Source of the DNA: Granulosicoccus antarcticus IMCC3135
GTDB lineage: Bacteria; Pseudomonadota; Gammaproteobacteria; Granulosicoccales; Granulosicoccaceae
Assembly: GCF_002215215.1 (NCBI RefSeq)
Contig: NZ_CP018632.1
Coordinates: forward strand, 2,166,501 to 2,230,500
Direction of reading: 5' to 3'
Length of the DNA stretch: 64,000 bases
Numbering within the stretch: the stretch's first letter is position 1; every line of letters starts with the position of its first letter. Made by a program: the position numbers and the translations under genes. Under the pieces are notes generated by a model that saw only the letters and a program-made list of their open reading frames with translations, did no database searches and was not told the origin of the DNA. This document shows, piece after piece, positions 19,717 through 27,391 of the stretch.

Positions 19717-19978
19717 ATGGATGAGTCGTTCGTGCATTCGGTACACACCGTGCAATGGTTAGCGTAAGTGTGCCAGACGGATTTGTAGCCCGCACCGCTG
19801 AATGTTGTTTCCGATACTCGCCCCTGGTAGCCCGGTTCGAATCGTTGTGATTCGATTTCTTCTGGAATGCAGATTGTTACCATGATCTGCAACCGAGCAA
19901 ACTGATGGCATCAGAGCGTAGCGCCTTGATGCCGAAATACGTCGTATCCCGGATTGTAAAAGAGCGTTCCGGAAGGCC

Positions 19979-20014
19979 AAAAAAAAGCCCCGGATGGAAC
20001 GAACCATCCGAGGC
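19979..20014 (-). terminator. Strong intrinsic terminator
   Basis: Minus strand: AGCCTCGGATGG and CCATCCGGGGCT form a 12-bp stem (one T-G wobble) with a 6-base loop, followed by eight T. It lies just after a 17-bp perfect hairpin and about 260 bases before the nearest tRNA-like element. Confidence 0.85.
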
Positions 20015-20024
20015 TTCTTGAGAA

Positions 20025-20065
20025 GCGTTTCAGGAAGGTTCGTCGGCTGAACCTTCCTGAAACGC
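20025..20065. repeat. Perfect 17-bp inverted repeat (hairpin)
   Basis: GCGTTTCAGGAAGGTTC at 20025-20041 and its exact complement at 20049-20065 are separated by GTCGGCT. It is likely the long stem of the candidate RNA that ends at the adjacent terminator. Confidence 0.9.
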
Positions 20066-20268
20066 GTCAGTGTGGGTTCAACACACAGGTTTGCCTGTCA
20101 GGGCATGCCCGTTCCGATTGGTGTTGTTTGTCTCGATTGTTGCTTGAATCATTGGTTTGATTGATGATTGCCTGAAAGCAAAACCGGAATCCAGTCGGCG
20201 ATAGAATGCCGGCCAGCTGCGATCGCTGTTACTGGTGAGTTGTTTGGCTTGATGAGTCATGGCGCGGG

Positions 20269-20296
20269 AGTATACCGACGTAGAAAACAATGTCAA
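20269..20296 (-). promoter_or_regulatory. Strong sigma70-type promoter with GC-rich discriminator
   Basis: Minus strand reads TTGACA (20296-20291), a 16-base spacer, TATACT (20274-20269), then CCCGCGCC. The near-consensus boxes, short spacer and GC-rich discriminator are typical of stable-RNA promoters under growth-rate control. Confidence 0.75.
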
Positions 20297-20577
20297 CAAG
20301 GAAATTAGTGCAAGTTCTTCAGGAGTGAACGAATTCACATACTGTGTACTCATATTCGATCCCGATAAATACAGTCTAATGCATGGTTGAAAGTGTCAGA
20401 CTTGAGGTATTTAATTGTCACCTGCCGGTGCGATCGGTACCGCTTTACGCTCGAGATGAGGGGGCTCGGTAACGTTGGCTACTGGTTGATTCGCGCAACT
20501 TCGACTGGTTTTTCACGATAGCTGAACACGCGCTATGGGTGTTTTAATTCTCGATTGGTGGAGTTTAAAGTTTTTTA

Positions 20578-21759
20578 CTATGCAGCTGCAATCAATGAAC
20601 GGGCCGTGTACTCAATAACATTCGATGACAGGCCGGCGATATTGATTCGGCTGCTATCGGTGCCATAGATGGCGAATTCGCAGCGTAAACGCTCCATCTG
20701 TTGCGGTGTGAAGAACAGCATCGAGAACATGCCTTTGTGGTGACGAATTTTTCGAAGCGTACTGGGAGCGCCGAGAGCGTCCAGACAATCAGCCAGCTGA
20801 GACCGTAAATTGATGAGTCTGTGTCGCATGGCGCTAAGCTCGGTGTTCCATGCATCATGGTTTTCCATCACCAAGGCAGCGATGGCTGCGCCGTGGTCAG
20901 CGGGCATCGAGTAGTTTGCACGGGCGATATCCTGCAATGTTGCAATTACCAATGCCTTGTCTGCAGGGTCTGGCGTGACGACTAGCGCAGCGCCTGTCCG
21001 CTCACAATAAAGTCCCATATTTTTAGAACAGCTTGCTGCTACAAGCACGGTGTCCAGATTAGAGGTGAGTAATCGCAGACCTGCGGCGTCTTCTTCCAGA
21101 CCGTCTGCAAATCCCTGATAGGCCATATCAACAAGCGGTATCAGTTGCTTGCGTGCGCACAGTTCGGCGATGCTCTGCCAGCCTTTCAAGTCTAAATCCA
21201 GCCCTGTTGGGTTGTGGCAACAACCATGCAACAAGACTACGTCGCCGGCTTTAGCAGCCTCGAGATCTGCAAGGACACAGCTCATATCCACGCTTCCTGC
21301 TGTTCCTGCATGTGGGTGCCAGCGGTAGGGTCGTACAACAAGACCGGAGCGCGCGAAGATGGGCTTGTGATTGACATAACCGGGGTCCGTCGACCACAGC
21401 ACGGCAGTGCTGTCAGCACGCGCAATCATTTCGCCCAGCAAGCGAAGTGCGCCAGTACCACCAATTGTCTGCAGTGTTGCGGTGTCGTCAAGCCGTGTGG
21501 CGTTTGTGCCTAGCAAGAGTCTTGTTATTGCTTCGTTGAAGACTATATGACCGGACAGGGACCTATAGGCTTTGGAAGCACGTTGCCGCGCCAACGTCAA
21601 TTCAGCCTCGTGAACCACATTCATGACTGGCGTCTGGGCATGTTCATCCTTGTAGACACCGAGCACGAAGTCCAGTTTTTCCGGGCGCGGGTCGGCCTGA
21701 AACCTGGCAGTCAATTTCCAGAGCGGATCTTGCTCGATAGGGGGGAGTAGAGAAATCAT
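20578..21759 (-). CDS. Aspartate/tyrosine-type aminotransferase (class I)
   Basis: 393 residues, the normal length of the AspC/TyrB group. Motifs: FVLGVYKDEHAQTPVM, IGGTGALRLLGEMI, HGCCHNPTGLDL, VDMAYQGFADGLEEDA, and SCSKNMGLYCERTG with the PLP lysine. It transfers amino groups between aromatic or acidic amino acids and 2-oxoglutarate in the cytoplasm. Its ATG overlaps the stop of the EamA gene by 4 bases, so both are co-transcribed from the intergenic region shared with the divergent Lrp gene. A broken copy of this gene pair lies at 13274-13818. Confidence 0.92.
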   Translation of the reverse strand: MISLLPPIEQDPLWKLTARFQADPRPEKLDFVLGVYKDEHAQTPVMNVVHEAELTLARQRASKAYRSLSGHIVFNEAITRLLLGTNATRLDDTATLQTIGGTGALRLLGEMIARADSTAVLWSTDPGYVNHKPIFARSGLVVRPYRWHPHAGTAGSVDMSCVLADLEAAKAGDVVLLHGCCHNPTGLDLDLKGWQSIAELCARKQLIPLVDMAYQGFADGLEEDAAGLRLLTSNLDTVLVAASCSKNMGLYCERTGAALVVTPDPADKALVIATLQDIARANYSMPADHGAAIAALVMENHDAWNTELSAMRHRLINLRSQLADCLDALGAPSTLRKIRHHKGMFSMLFFTPQQMERLRCEFAIYGTDSSRINIAGLSSNVIEYTARSLIAAA

Positions 21760-22685
21760 GGTAAATTCCTGCGCTTATTGAATAGTATGACACCAGCGCA
21801 AATCGTGATGACTGCAAGTGCCGTCAGAAGGGTCAAGCTTTCATTGAGAACAGGTACAGCCAAAAGAACGGTCAGTGCCGGGGCTACTGATCCCAACGTT
21901 GCGCAGCGACCAGCGCTTAGTTGCGAAATTGCAAATGCATAGGTCAGGCTGGCTACAACGCCTACCGCAATCCCCTGGATCAGAACAAAGGGCAGGGCTT
22001 GGGCAACGGTGTAGTTGCCCCAGTTGCTGGCCACAATACCCGTCAAGAGCAGGATTGTGATCAAGCCAAATGAGGGCAGCGCAATGACGATTCCACAAGC
22101 AATCGGATCAAGCCTGGAACGCTTCATCGCGATGGTATAGCTAGCCCAGAGCAAACTTGCCAACAGCAGCGCACAAACTCCCATCCAATGGCTCTGTGCG
22201 CCGGCCGGAGCGATGAGGAAGAGCGCGCCGAGGAAAATAATGGCTAATGCGCAAATGGCCTGTCTTGAGGGTTTGACCCCTGTCATTAACCATGAGAGGC
22301 CAGCAACAAATATCGGAACGACCCCCGCGATAAGTGCTCCGACATGCGCTGCCGAGGTGACTGATCCTCCAAGAATCGCCAGCCAAAAAAACGGGACACC
22401 AGCGCCAACAGTCATTGCGGTGCAATTGCCAATACCGGCTTGGCGGATCATGCCGATTCGAGACGGTAGAAAGGGCAGGAAAATCAGGCTGGGTACGAGG
22501 GCTCGCAAGAATGCGATATCCCCAAAGGCCAGAGCCGACGCACCGCTTGCCCGTGTCGTGAGGGCAAATCCTGCCCATATCAGCACGGTAACGAGCATGG
22601 CGACATAGGCTGAAAGTTGTCTTCGTTCGGGTGTCGGCAGGCTACGCAGGCGTTGATAGCCCATTACATCTGCGCTGATTGACAC
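21756..22685 (-). CDS. EamA/DMT-family transporter
   Basis: 309 residues with about ten hydrophobic helices in two EamA repeats (VTVLIWAGFALTTRASG; LLLASLLWASYTIAMKRS). DMT proteins of this kind usually export amino acids or metabolites. It is first in a two-gene operon with the aminotransferase and divergent from an Lrp regulator, the classic layout for an Lrp-controlled amino acid exporter. Confidence 0.9.
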   Translation of the reverse strand: MSISADVMGYQRLRSLPTPERRQLSAYVAMLVTVLIWAGFALTTRASGASALAFGDIAFLRALVPSLIFLPFLPSRIGMIRQAGIGNCTAMTVGAGVPFFWLAILGGSVTSAAHVGALIAGVVPIFVAGLSWLMTGVKPSRQAICALAIIFLGALFLIAPAGAQSHWMGVCALLLASLLWASYTIAMKRSRLDPIACGIVIALPSFGLITILLLTGIVASNWGNYTVAQALPFVLIQGIAVGVVASLTYAFAISQLSAGRCATLGSVAPALTVLLAVPVLNESLTLLTALAVITICAGVILFNKRRNLP

Positions 22686-22766
22686 ACTTATTCTCCTGAA
22701 ATTTCCGTCATATTAGAGGAAAAGCACTGAGTTCAGATTGCGTATTCAACCTCAAAATGCAACAAT

Positions 22767-22785
22767 ATTGGCAGAATCTGCCAAT
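22767..22785. promoter_or_regulatory. 19-bp perfect palindrome, candidate Lrp operator
   Basis: ATTGGCAGAATCTGCCAAT has 9-base arms around a central A. It lies in the 109-base gap between the divergent EamA and Lrp genes, 9 bases before the Lrp start. Lrp/AsnC proteins bind such palindromes; the assignment is inference from position. Confidence 0.65.
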
Positions 22786-22794
22786 AGGTGATGC

Positions 22795-23265
22795 TTGGAT
22801 AAAAAAGACTACCAAATTATCAGAGAGCTACAAAAAGATGGGCGTCAGACCAATCAAGAATTGTCCGAGCGTGTTGGCCTGTCACCTTCGCCCTGCTTGC
22901 GCCGGGTCAAGAATCTGGAAAAGGCCGGTGTCATCCGCGGTTATTCTGCCGTTGTAGACCCAGGCGAATGCGGTCTCCCAACAACTGCCTTTGTTCGCAT
23001 TACCCTGGATCGTCACACAGAAGAGGTGGCTCAAGGTTTTGAGGAGGCTGTGAGGGGGATTGACGAAATACTGGATTGTTATGTGATGTCGGGTGGTTCC
23101 GACTATTTATTGCGCGTACTTGTGGCTGACTTGAAAGGTTACGAGCGCTTTGTGCGCACCCGCCTGCATCGCATCAAAGGCGTTGCGGCAATTGATTCGG
23201 GTTTTGCCTATGGCACCGTCAAACAATCAACAGTCTTTCCGCTATCGCTTGGCATGGACTCATGA
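22795..23265 (+). CDS. Lrp/AsnC-family regulator
   Basis: 156 residues: HTH (ELSERVGLSPSPCLRRVKNL) then the RAM ligand domain (SGGSDYLLRVLVADLKGYER). It begins with TTG at 22795 preceded by AGGTG; no in-frame ATG fits. It is divergent from the EamA-aminotransferase operon and probably controls it in response to an amino acid. Confidence 0.92.
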   Translation: MDKKDYQIIRELQKDGRQTNQELSERVGLSPSPCLRRVKNLEKAGVIRGYSAVVDPGECGLPTTAFVRITLDRHTEEVAQGFEEAVRGIDEILDCYVMSGGSDYLLRVLVADLKGYERFVRTRLHRIKGVAAIDSGFAYGTVKQSTVFPLSLGMDS

Positions 23266-23442
23266 GTGGCACTGGATTCATACAATGTACAGTGCCCGAT
23301 AACAAGTACCACCTGGACTTACCTTGAGAAGCTAAGGTTTACCCTAATGGGCGGCTTAACGGGGATATGGGGAGCAATGAGCTTTGTGGGCAATATTTTG
23401 TAACAGCTACCGGGTGGCATTGTCAGCTACTTAGATGAATAA

Positions 23443-24123
23443 GTGATAGAGACACTCACTACACAGACGGATCTGGAACAGGGCCGTGAAGTTGCCATCC
23501 GAGAAGTAAGTTTTCGAGTCGCGCCCCAACGCATGATCGCTATAATGGCAGGAAGGCTTGATGATTTTGATGCGCACATACGTTGGGTAGCGGCGACTGA
23601 CGGTGGTCTAATAGAGCTCTGTCTCAGGGCTGGGGTTGCTCGGTGACATTACCAGTTTCGCGATTCAGGATGTGGTGAGGAATATGGATCGATTGACGGA
23701 GCAGTTAGGAGACGATATAAGCATCAGTGTCTCAGCGCTGCAGGCGGGCGATGTCACCGTCATGCGATTCTTTATCCTGGGGCTGGTAACGACGAGCATG
23801 GCGGAAAAGTCGTTCTGGAGCTGACAGAGAACGCATTGGTGGCAACGCAACGTTTTTAGCATCAGGTCTTTGTACTGCGATCTCTGGGAGTACTTGTTTC
23901 TATTGATGATTTCGGTATCGGATATTTGTCACCTTCGATTCTGATAGGTATTACTGCAGATGAATTCAATTTGGGCAGGTGCTTTATCACAACCATTCAC
24001 GACAGGCTACGACGCTTGGGCTATTGCTTCACCAAACAGGTTTTTGTCAACGAATTGAAAAATAGTTCGAACATTGTCAATCTTGGTAAAATTGATAACG
24101 AACCAGTTTGGATCAACGTCTGA
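23443..24123 (+). pseudogene. Decayed EAL-domain (c-di-GMP phosphodiesterase) gene
   Basis: Pieces in different frames match an EAL domain in order: a segment ending ISISVSALQAGDVTVMRF, then VVLELTENALVATQR (the LELTE block) after a frameshift, then LRSLGVLVSIDDFGIGYLSP and TADEFNLGRCF. Stops and frameshifts separate them and the EAL motif itself is not found. The upstream 170 bases after the Lrp gene hold no gene. Confidence 0.7.
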
Positions 24124-24181
24124 AATGTATGCGTGAGCGGGCGTATTTGTCGTGAGTCATAAGGTTTTCCACTTCAGCTGT

Positions 24182-26356
24182 CTATTTCTCAGTCCTTATT
24201 TGAGCGCTTTCGCACGATTCGGCAAGGGTGCCGACTGTGTATAGCATCATGCATTCAGGAGACTCGAGTTTCTTGGAGATATCGACTTCGCCCTTAGAAC
24301 TAAAATTGATGTTATGAGAGTAATTTGCCTTTATACACTTTAGTAATTTAGCTATATCTGGGCGCTCTCGACGAAGGATATTCTCATATGCATGTTGCGA
24401 TATCAATATATCTCCTGGGTTTGCAAGGGGTTCGATTCTTGCGGCCACACCAAGTATTTCGGAGAGTTCTACTCGGGCAATTCCATCGTCGCCATGTTGA
24501 ATTTTCCATTGGCCTCTGTGACCTCCAAATCTCATTTTAAGCTGAAAGTCGGAATCTTCAAAAGCACGCATCATACACTGTGCTACTTTAAGTACACGCA
24601 TTGAGCTCCTGTCGGCAAGGGTGATAGAATCACCGTCTGAAGCATGTGCATAGTCCAAGTCACTTGTATACTCTCGGTATACTTTATGCCAATACGAATC
24701 AAATCCAGTCGCAGCGCTAGGGTTATTCATGATATTTTCACGAAACCCAACTACGTCGCCTCTCAGTACAAGGCGACTGAAGCTTTCAATGCGCCATTCT
24801 AGACCGTCACCTATGACATTGTGGCAGTTCATCTTGTTCAGGAATGAAGCGTCGAGTCCAGCAAGATAATCACTTAGCGCAGGGTGAAGAAGATAAGTTT
24901 CAGCTTTTGGTAATACACGCATGGTACCAAGTGCAATTGTTCCTACTGGTGCAAATTCTTGAATCAGACCTTCATCACGATTACGATCTCGTTTTACGAT
25001 ACCCACCAATCCCAAAGAGTAAAGGGCACAGAAAACGTGTTCGCATGCATCACCTGATGCTCCGTAAGTTTCACTGGCAAGGGCTGCGTAAGCCATTGAG
25101 GCTTCAGTTAACTCGTCAATTCCGAAAACGTTGGTTTTTACAACATCCGCTAGTAGCTTTGGATAGAAATGATCTAAAAATGGACCAACTTCTGTAAACA
25201 GACTTTTAACCCGCTCTTCTGATACGCGGTTGATTGTAGCTCTCACTGTCGCTCTACTTCTACGTTCAGGTCCCAAGCGACTTATCTCTGCTCCGACGGA
25301 AACACAATCACGTGGTCGAGTAGTGCAGTGACGAAGCCAATACGTTAGAACGCTTTCAGGTTTTCCGGTGCCGCTGTTTGATATCCACTCACTTGCTGTC
25401 CCCACAAATTGTAACATCGCATCTTTCTTGTCAGGATCGACCAATTTCTTTTTTTGTTCTGAACGAATGTTGTTGTAAATGATGTCGATCATGTCGTCTC
25501 GATCGTACGATAGCACTTTCGCAAAAGCTTTCAGGTTTGCAAATTGAGGTTCATTTGCAGTGGCATAGAAATAGGCTTCCTTGCGCATTGAAATAAATAT
25601 TTTTATCCGAGGATTACTTCCATTGAGCCTCCTAAGTGCATGCCAAGCACCTATCTGGCCGTTGTGCCATATGCGAAGATATATGGCATGTAGTTCGGTA
25701 CGTTCGCTGGGACGTTCGTTGATATAGGCTTCGAGGTATTCATCAATGTTGTCAATGAATATCGCGATGGGCATATTTATCCGACTGAACCCGCCTAGGA
25801 TGTGATGAGAAACTTGTACGGCGGAATGTACCTCATTAGGACTTCCGCTTAGGAATTCATGGAGAATCGAGAAGGGTGTATCCAAGTGGTGATCATCTAG
25901 AATTTTCACCATTTGAGAAGCACGTGGAAGCCGTGAACGTACGTAGCTCAAATCGTTGGACTGATCGGTCGCACGACAGAAGGACTTGAGGGCCGTAATA
26001 GAAAATGCAATTTGCCAAAGGCTTTCCCAGAGTTCGGTATTTTTCAGGTCGCTTGTAAGATTTTTTTGTAGAGTAGGTGGTCTAGGAAGTGGCCGGTCCA
26101 AGACAGCACTGGTTGGTATACAACGATGGCTGGATTCCAAGCTCATCCGTTTCATTTTCAGCATTAGCGTTTTGCCGAATCCTTTTGGTGCTACTAACGC
26201 AGTAGAACGAATGTTGGACTCACTCAGGAAGTCATCGACGGCTTGTGTTCGCTTAAGTAATGAGTGTGATGTTTGTTGTTGAATATCAGACTCAGTCAGC
26301 TGCTGTGCGTCTTCGATCCAAGGTTCGATTATCCTTTTTCGTTTTTTATTGTTCAA
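24182..26356 (-). CDS. P-loop ATPase fused to class III nucleotidyl cyclase domain (Pycsar-like)
   Basis: 724 residues. Residues about 35-390 form a P-loop ATPase: Walker A APKGFGKT (56-63), Walker B IAIFIDNIDEY (197-207) and a KIFISMRKEAY strand (252-262), similar to KAP/Sll1717-type NTPases. After a helical middle, residues about 527-710 match a class III cyclase: RGDVVGF (532-538) and SDGDS (573-577) supply both metal-binding aspartates, VAARIEPLANPGDILIS (637-653) is the late signature and MLYTVG closes the domain. The asparagine expected before AAR is absent, so activity is not certain. It starts with TTG at 26356 without a clear SD; an in-frame stop lies 9 bases upstream. Gene order with a PycTM-like protein suggests cyclic pyrimidine nucleotide signalling in phage defence. 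Confidence 0.8.
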   Translation of the reverse strand: MNNKKRKRIIEPWIEDAQQLTESDIQQQTSHSLLKRTQAVDDFLSESNIRSTALVAPKGFGKTLMLKMKRMSLESSHRCIPTSAVLDRPLPRPPTLQKNLTSDLKNTELWESLWQIAFSITALKSFCRATDQSNDLSYVRSRLPRASQMVKILDDHHLDTPFSILHEFLSGSPNEVHSAVQVSHHILGGFSRINMPIAIFIDNIDEYLEAYINERPSERTELHAIYLRIWHNGQIGAWHALRRLNGSNPRIKIFISMRKEAYFYATANEPQFANLKAFAKVLSYDRDDMIDIIYNNIRSEQKKKLVDPDKKDAMLQFVGTASEWISNSGTGKPESVLTYWLRHCTTRPRDCVSVGAEISRLGPERRSRATVRATINRVSEERVKSLFTEVGPFLDHFYPKLLADVVKTNVFGIDELTEASMAYAALASETYGASGDACEHVFCALYSLGLVGIVKRDRNRDEGLIQEFAPVGTIALGTMRVLPKAETYLLHPALSDYLAGLDASFLNKMNCHNVIGDGLEWRIESFSRLVLRGDVVGFRENIMNNPSAATGFDSYWHKVYREYTSDLDYAHASDGDSITLADRSSMRVLKVAQCMMRAFEDSDFQLKMRFGGHRGQWKIQHGDDGIARVELSEILGVAARIEPLANPGDILISQHAYENILRRERPDIAKLLKCIKANYSHNINFSSKGEVDISKKLESPECMMLYTVGTLAESCESAQIRTEK

Positions 26357-26516
26357 GGTGTTTTATTAGAAATGCGTTTTATTAATCTAGTTGATAATCC
26401 GCTGTCTACCAAATGCAGCATTAATGAGTTAACAGCTTATGATGTAAGTGCTGTTGTCATGCTAAATAGCTTCCTCTGCGGGGCGAGATTGAAATTCCTA
26501 AAAAGCGTTAATTGTT

Positions 26517-26993
26517 CTATATTTTGACAAGTAAATACAATGCGGTAGCCCACGGCAAACTGCTCAAAAAAAGACTCAACATTGCGCGTGTCAACCAGCG
26601 GTACTTTTCGGTCGCGATAACTGAATTTCTGTGTATTTGCAGCGCTAGATCGTCAAGTTTTTCATCGGTAGTTGCTTGTTTTAATTTATTGGAAAATTCT
26701 GTGGCTGATATCGCAGATATATCATGGAAAAAATACATTGATTTTATTGAAGTGCCACGTATACGGGGAAAGGTACTAAGAGCCAATGATAGTAAGGAAA
26801 ACAATAATAACGTTACAACAAGACTGGTGATAGAAAGTGCTAGCTCAGAAGCAGTTCCTGCGAACCTGGAAGCGACAGCGAGTAGCGACCCAAGCATAGC
26901 TGCGGTTATTGCCAAAATTGTGCTGGCTTTTCCCTCTGCCATTGAAATACGTTGTATCTGACGGTCAAGTAGTCTTTCATATTCTTCTAGCAC
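26517..26993 (-). CDS. PycTM-like transmembrane effector (DUF5706/Pycsar effector family)
   Basis: 158 residues. AEGKASTILAITAAMLG (19-35) starts the first membrane helix; a second spans about 50-73 and one lies at about 136-156. The soluble part has FFHDIS (88-93) and LALQIHRNSVIATEKYRWL (116-134), the pattern I associate with Pycsar membrane effectors. Such effectors bind cCMP or cUMP and damage the inner membrane to abort infection. It starts with GTG at 26993 with AGGA 7 bases upstream and lies 160 bases before the ATPase-cyclase gene on the same strand. Confidence 0.8.
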   Translation of the reverse strand: MLEEYERLLDRQIQRISMAEGKASTILAITAAMLGSLLAVASRFAGTASELALSITSLVVTLLLFSLLSLALSTFPRIRGTSIKSMYFFHDISAISATEFSNKLKQATTDEKLDDLALQIHRNSVIATEKYRWLTRAMLSLFLSSLPWATALYLLVKI

Positions 26994-27382
26994 GACTCAT
27001 TCCTGCGTTATATACGTATTTATCGCTTGTGTCGTAGGGAGCAGCGTTGTTGCATAAACCACATTGCTTAATTTAAAAATAGACAGATGGCAGCGGTTTT
27101 GGGAATGTTCGCGTAATGATTACCACTGACCACAAAATATGAGTTCAAATGAATGTAACGCGTTCTTGTGACAATGTCGAGATTGTGATCATCAGCTGAC
27201 GTTATTTGAAAAATATATTGCAAGAAGGCTAAGAGTTCATTAACTAGATAAAGGAATAATAGAGCATAAAATATGCTCTAATTTATGACTGAAAATAGAT
27301 TAGGTTAATGGTTGGTATATACCTGAAATATATTGCTAAAACTGATATATGATGCATACAATAGGAACATCTGTTCGGTCTG
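26994..27382. other. AT-rich upstream region of the Pycsar-like unit
   Basis: Clearly AT-richer than the core genes and without a gene, a sign of horizontal origin. A perfect 9-bp inverted repeat TAGAGCATA-AAA-TATGCTCTA lies at 27260-27280; it could be an operator or a weak terminator. The promoter of the unit should lie here. Confidence 0.5.
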
Positions 27383-27391
27383 CCCTGATCC

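Larger units (their letters stand above)
19979..20261 (-). ncRNA. Candidate small structured RNA or operon leader (about 280 nt)
   Basis: Bounded by a strong minus-strand promoter at 20269-20296 and the terminator at 19979-20014. It contains a T-arm-like hairpin GTGTG-TTGAACC-CACAC and a 17-bp perfect hairpin just before the terminator. A 60-codon ORF from ATG 20260 to 20078 also fits but resembles no family I know and looks less likely than RNA. Position upstream of a slipin-rtcB locus suggests a repair-related RNA or an attenuated leader. This is inference from promoter and structure only. Confidence 0.5.

Noticed and set aside
19749-19775. Sigma54 promoter (TGGCAC element on the minus strand) for the repair operon
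   Set aside because: The GC of the -12 element is one base too close to the -24 GG, a spacing that sigma54 does not tolerate, and no RtcR is present.
20078-20353. 91-codon protein on the minus strand
   Set aside because: Its first third overlaps a strong promoter and no family match is recognised; RNA is the better explanation.
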